Shown here: piece after piece, positions 1-4,602 of the stretch | How positions within the stretch are numbered: the first letter of the stretch is position 1 | Layout of the letters: every line of letters begins with the position of its first letter | From: Acidobacteriota bacterium | GTDB lineage: Bacteria; Acidobacteriota; Terriglobia; Terriglobales; Acidobacteriaceae | NCBI GenBank assembly: GCA_021782675.1 | Contig: JAJXUS010000130.1 | Coordinates: forward strand, 1 to 6,260 | DNA length: 6,260 nucleotides | Direction: 5' to 3' | The notes under the pieces: generated by a model | What the model saw: only the letters and a program-made list of their open reading frames with translations | Databases searched by the model: none | What the model was told of the DNA's origin: nothing | Program-made: the position numbers and the translations under genes

Positions 1-1
1 T

Positions 2-313
2 GTGTTGAAGCCGCCCAGTGACCACTCGTTGCACACGATGCGGACGATTCCGAAGTTTTATGTCAGCCAGCACCGGTCGCATCACTGGCTGCGGCATACG
101 CTGACCAACGATTCGAAAGATGTGCTCTGCGAGACTCGCGGAAGCTACACGGCTTCGATGATGGGAGCCAATGACAACGATCTGCTGGTGGCGATGTGCG
201 ACGAGCTGCTGATGGTTTCGCTGGTGCGGCAGATCAAGGCGGATCGGCTGCGGACGGTTCAGTACACGCTGGGGGGCGCGATTGTGCTGTTTGCGGTGAA
301 TCTGTTTGTGTGA
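2..313 (+). CDS. C-terminal fragment of a membrane-anchored protein, left end cut by window
   Basis: The frame is open from the left edge to a TGA at 311-313, so about 103 residues are visible and the true start lies upstream. The GTG at position 2 is just an internal or edge codon. The visible part has a His/Arg-rich stretch (HRSHHWLRH, about residues 24-32), then an amphipathic helical segment with LLMVSLVRQIKADRLR, and ends in a single hydrophobic helix (about residues 86-103) that stops at the terminal Val. A helix containing Lys/Arg just before a final membrane span resembles the C-terminal part of Pycsar-effector-type membrane proteins (PycTM, DUF5706). I match this by memory of the pattern only, and any other protein with a C-terminal membrane helix would fit. 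It converges on the caspase gene with a 64-bp gap. The coding call is fairly safe; the family is not. Confidence 0.6.
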   Translation: MLKPPSDHSLHTMRTIPKFYVSQHRSHHWLRHTLTNDSKDVLCETRGSYTASMMGANDNDLLVAMCDELLMVSLVRQIKADRLRTVQYTLGGAIVLFAVNLFV

Positions 314-377
314 GGGGATGGGCGGATCGGATGGCCAAAGGAAAACGCTGCGGGGTGAGTTCCGGCGGGAGTGGAAT

Positions 378-2534
378 CTAGTTGGAAACCGCGAGAGCAT
401 GGTCGATCATCTGAATATATTTACGTGAGCGCCCGGCTTCGTCGGTGTCGGGATTGGCGGCGACGACAGCTTCAAAGTGTTGCCTGGCGGCGGCCAGCAG
501 GCTGAGGGAGTTGTGCTGGTTGAACTCCAGCGTATAGACCAAGCCCAGGCGATAGTTGGCAAAGAGATCTTTGGGGATATAAGTGAGCGCATGCTGGCAG
601 TCGGCGATGGCGGCATCGTAACTCTTCTGCATCCATTCCGCGTCGCAGATGCCGAGATAAGCCTGTCCGCGCAGCTCGCGCCAGATGTCGGTCTGTGCAG
701 CACGGGTCTTTGACCCGGCGCCGAAGAGGTAGCCGGCGAGATAGTAATTGAGCTTGCCGCCGAAGCCGGAGTCGAAGTTGCTGAGCGCGATGTAGCGGTT
801 GTATTCGCGGATGGCGTCGGCGGGCATGTTGAGCTGGCGCTGGCACTCGGCAAGCCAGAAGTGGGCCTCGGCGTTGTTGGGGGTTTTGGCCACGGCCTGT
901 TGCGCGGCGGTCATGCCGTCCTTGTAGTCACCCTTGCGGGCAAAGGCCTGCGAGAGCAGATACCATCCCATGCCGTTGTTCGGCTGGCGGTCTGTGACCA
1001 CGTTGAGCTGGCGGACGGCTTCGTCCAGGTCGCCCTGGTCGAGCAGCGCTGCGGCATAGCTGGCGCGCGCCTCGATGTAGTCAGGGTCAGCGGCGATCGC
1101 CTGCTTGAAGGCGGCAATTGCATCCTGATCCTGATAGAGCGCATTGTCGACGCGCCCGAGATAGACGGCGGCCTGGGAGTATTTGGGTTCAATCGCCAGC
1201 GCGGCGTGGAACTTCTCGGCCGCCTTCTTATAGTTGTCCTGACCTCCCTTCTGGTAGAACTCGATGCCTTTGTCGAGGTCATCGAGTGCGGCTTTGGAGG
1301 TGTGGCGCACGATGAGGATGCGGATGGATACGGTGGTGTCCTGACCGGGATAGACCTGCTCCTCGCGCGGACCGTCCGGCTCATAGCCCATGTGCACAGC
1401 CTTGACGCTGTGTGCGCCGGGTGCGATGCCGGGCAGGCGCAGCGGCTTGCCTTTGCTGACGATGCCCTGGCTGATGCCATCGACGAAGACCTCGGTGTTG
1501 TCCATGTTCGATTCGATAATGAGGTTGCCGTACTGGGGCGGCGGCAGGGCGGCAGCCGTGACGTGAGTGGGATTGTAGGCCAGCACCATATCGGGATCGA
1601 AGCTGCCGCGCTCGGAAGTAGGATTCTGGCGGGCCTGCGTGGCCAGGCGTACGTTGGAGTGGACGTACTCGGCCAGCTCGTCGGCGGAGACGACGCCGTC
1701 GCCGTTGGTGTCGGCTTCGCCCTGCAGGCCTTTGACGACGTAGTAGGTGAAGATGCCGTGGCCGCCGCCCCAGTTGCTGCTTTCAAAGCTTTGTTCGCGG
1801 TCGCGGCTGGCGGTGAGGGAAAAGAGTGACTTCTGTAGGTCGAGCAGGGTGCTGTTGATGGTGCCTCGGTCGGACTGAGGATCGGACTGCGGTGTGATGG
1901 CGCCGGAGTGGCAGGCATCGGTCATCAGCACCTTCCACTTGCCGTGGATGCGCCCGCCAATGTCCTTGCCGAGCTGATCCATGGGGTAAGCCGTGGTGGT
2001 GATGTTGTGGATATCGACATCGTAGGCGGCCAGATAGCCGCGTCCGTTCGAGACAAAGCCATGTCCGGCAAAGTAGATGACGACGCGATCGTCCGGCTTG
2101 GTCACGGAGGGCAACCAGACCTCCAGTTCGTGCTGGATGTTGGCGACCGTGGCCTGATCGTTGATCAGCTTATGGACGTTTTCGGCGGGAAACTGGCCGC
2201 CTTCCGAGCTGATGAGCGTGGTGTAGATGGACTCGGCGTCACGGTCGGGATACTCAAGCTGAGCGCTGGCCGGCAGATTTTTGTACTTAGAGATGCCGAT
2301 GACCAGCGCGTAGCTGCGCGGGATGGTGACGGGTTTAGCCTGGGATGCCGGTCCGATGGTTTTGATGTCGCGACTGGCGGAGGCGGGACTCTGGGCAGGC
2401 GGCGGAGTGGCAGGCGGCGGCGGGGTGGTCTGTGCTGCGAGCGCCGGGTAGAGCTGTGCCAGCACGAAGCAAAGCGCCATCAGCACGGAGCAGAACACCT
2501 TCGGGGCAGAGAGTAAAAACGGAATACGTTTCAT
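378..2534 (-). CDS. Exported caspase-family peptidase (C14) with EF-hand-like loop, PEGA domain and TPR array
   Basis: This encodes 718 residues. Residues 1-34 are a Sec signal peptide (MKRIPF..., hydrophobic core, cleavage near ALAA-Q), followed by a Pro-rich linker (36-50). The caspase-like domain spans about 72-320: YALVIGISKY opens the fold, the catalytic His is H158 in YFAGHGF, and the catalytic Cys is C208 in TDACHSG. Residues 275-286 form a canonical EF-hand-type loop (DTNGDGVVSADE). A PEGA domain (about 335-410; VFVDGISQG, GAHSVKAVHMGYEP) leads into TPR repeats (about 416-700; for example AIAAFKQAIAADPDY, AIADCQHALTYIPKD). The product should be a periplasmic or surface Cys peptidase, probably cutting after basic residues as in metacaspase-like families, with the TPRs recruiting partners; substrate unknown. 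Start: an in-frame ATG 31 codons upstream would put junk before the signal peptide and overlap the preceding gene. The ATG at 2534 has AGGA seven bases upstream. It is second in an operon after the DUF4384 gene. Confidence 0.93.
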   Translation of the reverse strand: MKRIPFLLSAPKVFCSVLMALCFVLAQLYPALAAQTTPPPPATPPPAQSPASASRDIKTIGPASQAKPVTIPRSYALVIGISKYKNLPASAQLEYPDRDAESIYTTLISSEGGQFPAENVHKLINDQATVANIQHELEVWLPSVTKPDDRVVIYFAGHGFVSNGRGYLAAYDVDIHNITTTAYPMDQLGKDIGGRIHGKWKVLMTDACHSGAITPQSDPQSDRGTINSTLLDLQKSLFSLTASRDREQSFESSNWGGGHGIFTYYVVKGLQGEADTNGDGVVSADELAEYVHSNVRLATQARQNPTSERGSFDPDMVLAYNPTHVTAAALPPPQYGNLIIESNMDNTEVFVDGISQGIVSKGKPLRLPGIAPGAHSVKAVHMGYEPDGPREEQVYPGQDTTVSIRILIVRHTSKAALDDLDKGIEFYQKGGQDNYKKAAEKFHAALAIEPKYSQAAVYLGRVDNALYQDQDAIAAFKQAIAADPDYIEARASYAAALLDQGDLDEAVRQLNVVTDRQPNNGMGWYLLSQAFARKGDYKDGMTAAQQAVAKTPNNAEAHFWLAECQRQLNMPADAIREYNRYIALSNFDSGFGGKLNYYLAGYLFGAGSKTRAAQTDIWRELRGQAYLGICDAEWMQKSYDAAIADCQHALTYIPKDLFANYRLGLVYTLEFNQHNSLSLLAAARQHFEAVVAANPDTDEAGRSRKYIQMIDHALAVSN

Positions 2535-2541
2535 GGGCAAT

Positions 2542-2545
2542 TCCT
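2542..2545 (-). promoter_or_regulatory. Ribosome binding site fixing the caspase start
   Basis: On the minus strand AGGA (within CTCAGGAATT) lies seven bases before the ATG at 2534. Together with the signal peptide beginning at that ATG it decides the start against an in-frame ATG at 2627, which would overlap the upstream gene. Confidence 0.7.
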
Positions 2546-2555
2546 GAGGGTTATG

Positions 2556-2609
2556 TCCGTGCCGTGGAGCTGCCGGCGCTGTGGAGGCGCTGGCGACCAC
2601 GGCAGCGGA
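2556..2609 (-). promoter_or_regulatory. Intercistronic imperfect stem-loop between DUF4384 and caspase genes
   Basis: The outer arms 2556-2567 and 2597-2609 pair over 12 base pairs with one bulged base (2605). An inner arm pair 2572-2579 / 2587-2594 adds eight positions with one imperfect pair (G-T in the plus-strand sense, A-C mismatch in the minus-strand transcript). On the transcript the structure starts four bases after the DUF4384 stop and ends about ten bases before the caspase Shine-Dalgarno. It has no following U-run, so it is not a classical terminator. It could protect the upstream message, attenuate the downstream gene or set the ratio of the two proteins (inference). Confidence 0.5.
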
Positions 2610-2613
2610 TGTT

Positions 2614-3333
2614 CTAGTTGTGAGCAAGCCGGAAGGTATAGATCACTGGAGCTGTCTTTGCGCCACCAGACTGTACAGTGACCTCGTCATCCTTACGCAT
2701 GATGGTGATGTCGCGCGAGGCCGCCCCGGCAATGGGTGCGAGCGGAGCCGGCAGGGGCACATTGCGCGGCAGCGCGGCAGGACCGGCGCTGATGTCGTTG
2801 CACTCGCCGCGCGCGCGGAAGGCGGCATCGTTGCAGCGCGGGCGCAGCGAGCTGACCGGACCGGGCGCGACAAAGCTGCTGGCGGCGGGCGTAGCCAGCA
2901 CGGAGGGTGAAAGCAGGAAGTAAAAGACGTCAAAGCCCGGTGGTCCGGTCAGCTCAAACCAGCCATCTGTGGTGGCAGGCACCAGATAGCTTTTGCCTTC
3001 GGCGATGCGGTTGTCATTGCCCGCGGCCACGGAGGGAAAAACAGTGCTGAACTGCCCGGAGGAGCCTTGATCCATCATGTACAGAAAGCCGTTGAAGTGG
3101 CTGACCAAGCGAAGGCGGATGATGTCGCCGGTGTGAAAGACGTGGGTGGGCGTCATGGCCTGGGCCGTGCCGTCGGGGAGCTTCTTTTCGACGACGATTT
3201 GAAGCGTTTCGGCGGTGGGGGATGTCGGGGAGGGTGCAGCGGCGGATGCAACGTTGAGCGGGAATGCTGTGGCGTGGGGAGCGGCCAGCAACATCAGGGC
3301 GGTGTACATCAGGGCTATGCAACGGTCGTACAT
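2614..3333 (-). CDS. Exported DUF4384 domain protein
   Basis: This encodes 239 residues. A signal peptide is visible at 1-23 (MYDRCIALMYTALMLLAA, cleavage near ATA-F), then an Ala/Pro/Ser/Thr linker to about residue 42. Residues 44-142 match the DUF4384 pattern: FHTGDIIRLRL, then a GFLYMMDQG turn, TVFPS, an N-x-I/EGKSY-LVPA segment, and PPGFDVFYFLLS. The C-terminal third (150-239) is Pro/Ala-rich with two cysteines (C167, C178) and is not recognised. DUF4384 is a beta-rich domain of unknown function that often occurs fused to or beside caspase-like peptidases in bacteria. The adjacent caspase gene is therefore its likely partner, as an envelope sensor, activator or scaffold (inference). Start: the ATG at 3333 has a perfect AGGAG five bases upstream. 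An ATG 11 codons further up lacks this and would precede the signal peptide with a poor N-terminus. It is first gene of the leftward operon. Confidence 0.85.
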   Translation of the reverse strand: MYDRCIALMYTALMLLAAPHATAFPLNVASAAAPSPTSPTAETLQIVVEKKLPDGTAQAMTPTHVFHTGDIIRLRLVSHFNGFLYMMDQGSSGQFSTVFPSVAAGNDNRIAEGKSYLVPATTDGWFELTGPPGFDVFYFLLSPSVLATPAASSFVAPGPVSSLRPRCNDAAFRARGECNDISAGPAALPRNVPLPAPLAPIAGAASRDITIMRKDDEVTVQSGGAKTAPVIYTFRLAHN

Positions 3334-3338
3334 GCAGT

Positions 3339-3343
3339 CTCCT
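3339..3343 (-). promoter_or_regulatory. Ribosome binding site fixing the DUF4384 start
   Basis: On the minus strand AGGAG is followed by five bases (ACTGC) and the ATG at 3333. This is the best Shine-Dalgarno in the window and selects this start over the in-frame ATG 11 codons upstream at 3366. Confidence 0.8.
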
Positions 3344-3487
3344 GGCGCCGAAAGCGGCGAAGGCATCGATATTTGCTGCTGGGGGAACGGATGGACCTGC
3401 GAAATGGATTGCCAAGGCCGCTCGCAGGGCGGGAATCCGGAACGGCGTTCGACACCTCAGCAAACATACTACGCCAGAAAATAGCTC

Positions 3488-3516
3488 TTGACCGCGAGAA
3501 ATCGTTCGCGTACTGT
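3488..3516 (+). promoter_or_regulatory. Candidate sigma70-type promoter for the lipoprotein/FG-GAP operon
   Basis: A -35 box TTGACC (3488-3493, five of six consensus bases) is followed at exactly 17 bases by a weak -10 box TACTGT (3511-3516, three of six). Transcription would begin near 3523, leaving a leader of about 42 bases before the ATG at 3565. The strong -35, ideal spacing and weak -10 suit a regulated promoter. An inverted repeat lies inside the spacer. Confidence 0.45.
3493..3510. promoter_or_regulatory. Short inverted repeat, possible operator, within the promoter spacer
   Basis: CGCGA (3493-3497) and TCGCG (3506-3510) are exact inverted copies separated by 8 bases, giving half-site centres 13 bases apart. 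The repeat fits almost exactly between the candidate -35 and -10 boxes, where a bound repressor would block RNA polymerase. Half-sites are only five bases and the sequence is GC-rich, so chance is possible. Confidence 0.3.
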
Positions 3517-3564
3517 GAGTGTAATTTCAAAAGGGTTATTCCTTCCCCGGGGTCTGTTGCCTGC

Positions 3565-4602
3565 ATGAACGACTTTGCTTTGCTGCGACCGGCAGCCCGT
3601 GTCGGTTCGTTAATCGCCTTGGGATCCAGCCTGCTGCTCATCAGTTGCAGCGGTGGCGGCCATGTGCTTACTGGTTCCACGAGTACTCCCGCCAACCCAT
3701 CGAGCGCATCACTGGAGCAACAGGGGCCTCAACTGGGGTATTTATGGTCGAGCGGCGAGCAGACGCTGAGGCCTGTTGAGGGCGTGCCAGGCGCGTCGCA
3801 GTTTGGACCTCCACTGGTTGAGTCGGGCAGCTATCTTGCTGCGGCCGCTTCGGTGCAAAGCGGCGAAGCGCTTCTGGAAGACAAATCCGGTGATCTGAGC
3901 CTGATGAGCGTTCCCGGTGGAACACCGATGCCGCTTGGTGGTGTGCATGTGGCGGGCGTGGCCCAGATAATTTTTTCGCCGCTGGGACTGAATGCTGCGG
4001 TTTTTGTTCCGGGCCAGAGCACGGCGCTTCTGTTGACGGGACTGGGCGGTTCTGCGCAATCGGTGGGTGTGCAGGCGCTGGGTAGCGGCGCTGCGTTGTC
4101 GGCGATTGCGGTCAGCGACACGGGCGCGGTGGTCGCCGCCAGCGGAGCCGGGCCTGCGACTCTGACGCTGCTGACGGGCAATGCGATGCCGGTGGCGACG
4201 TTGGGCGGCCTGGGGGGGATTGCGTTTGTGCCCGGTGGCAACGACCTGCTGGCGATGGACAGCCAGAATGAAGTGCTGAATCTGATTCCCGGCAGTGCGT
4301 CCGGTGCCGTGCAGCGATTTGCCAGCAGCGCGTTTCAGGCGCCGTTTGCTGTGGCGGCTTCAGCTGATGGTCGTCTGGCGGTGGTGGCCAACGCCGCTGA
4401 CTCCAGCGTAGTGCGTGTGGACCTGTCGAACGCGACCGCGCCGATGCGTATTCCCTGCGTGTGCAAGGTGGATCGGCTGACGACGCTGGCCGGCAATGCG
4501 GCCTTTGCCCTGAGCGGCCCTGGCACGACCGCTGCGTGGATGGTGGACGCTTCGCCAGCCGCGCCGCGCACGCTGTTTATTCCCGCGATGGTGCAGCCAT
4601 GA
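3565..4602 (+). CDS. Lipoprotein with beta-propeller-like repeats
   Basis: This encodes 345 residues. The N-terminus is a lipoprotein signal: a hydrophobic stretch ending in the lipobox LIS-C28, then a Ser/Gly linker. The Ser after the Cys would favour the outer membrane under the E. coli sorting rule. The mature part shows about six degenerate repeats at roughly 88, 133, 178, 217, 260 and 306, each about 39-46 residues and of the form 'xxxxSxDGxxAVVAxxxxxxVxxVDL' (clearest: FAVAASADGRLAVVANAADS). This is the blade pattern of YncE/WD40-like propellers. No catalytic motif is visible. A CxC pair (C298, C300) sits before the last repeat. Start: the ATG at 3565 is the only one placing a lipobox correctly. 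The longer upstream frame runs through the promoter and antisense to the DUF4384 gene. The Shine-Dalgarno sequence is weak (only GGGG 12 bases upstream). Its stop overlaps the next gene's ATG, implying co-translation. A binding or scaffold role is inference. Confidence 0.82.
   Translation: MNDFALLRPAARVGSLIALGSSLLLISCSGGGHVLTGSTSTPANPSSASLEQQGPQLGYLWSSGEQTLRPVEGVPGASQFGPPLVESGSYLAAAASVQSGEALLEDKSGDLSLMSVPGGTPMPLGGVHVAGVAQIIFSPLGLNAAVFVPGQSTALLLTGLGGSAQSVGVQALGSGAALSAIAVSDTGAVVAASGAGPATLTLLTGNAMPVATLGGLGGIAFVPGGNDLLAMDSQNEVLNLIPGSASGAVQRFASSAFQAPFAVAASADGRLAVVANAADSSVVRVDLSNATAPMRIPCVCKVDRLTTLAGNAAFALSGPGTTAAWMVDASPAAPRTLFIPAMVQP

Noticed and set aside
314..377. Possible bidirectional terminator between the converging genes
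   Set aside because: The 64-bp gap shows no convincing inverted repeat followed by a T-run on either strand.
861..1829. Plus-strand open frame of 322 codons opposite the caspase gene
   Set aside because: It is a shadow of the GC-rich caspase gene. The minus strand over the same bases encodes recognisable caspase, PEGA and TPR motifs, and the plus frame has no domain-like features or ribosome binding site.
1908..2516. Plus-strand open frame of 202 codons opposite the caspase N-terminal half
   Set aside because: It lies antisense to the His158 catalytic region and signal peptide, with composition typical of a reverse-frame shadow (Asp/Gly/Val-rich, then Arg-rich).
2535..2627. Longer N-terminus for the caspase, starting at the ATG at 2627
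   Set aside because: It would add 31 residues before a clean signal peptide, overlap the DUF4384 stop by 14 bases and read through the intercistronic stem-loop. The ATG at 2534 has a proper ribosome binding site.
3466..3471. Possible minus-strand -10 box (TAGTAT) for the DUF4384/caspase operon
   Set aside because: It matches four of six consensus bases, but no acceptable -35 lies 16-18 bases upstream and the leader would be about 125 bases. A promoter must exist in 3334-3564, but I cannot place it.
3067..3564. Upstream extension of the lipoprotein frame (166 extra codons)
   Set aside because: It runs antisense through the DUF4384 gene and across the promoter, and would bury the lipobox in the middle of the protein.
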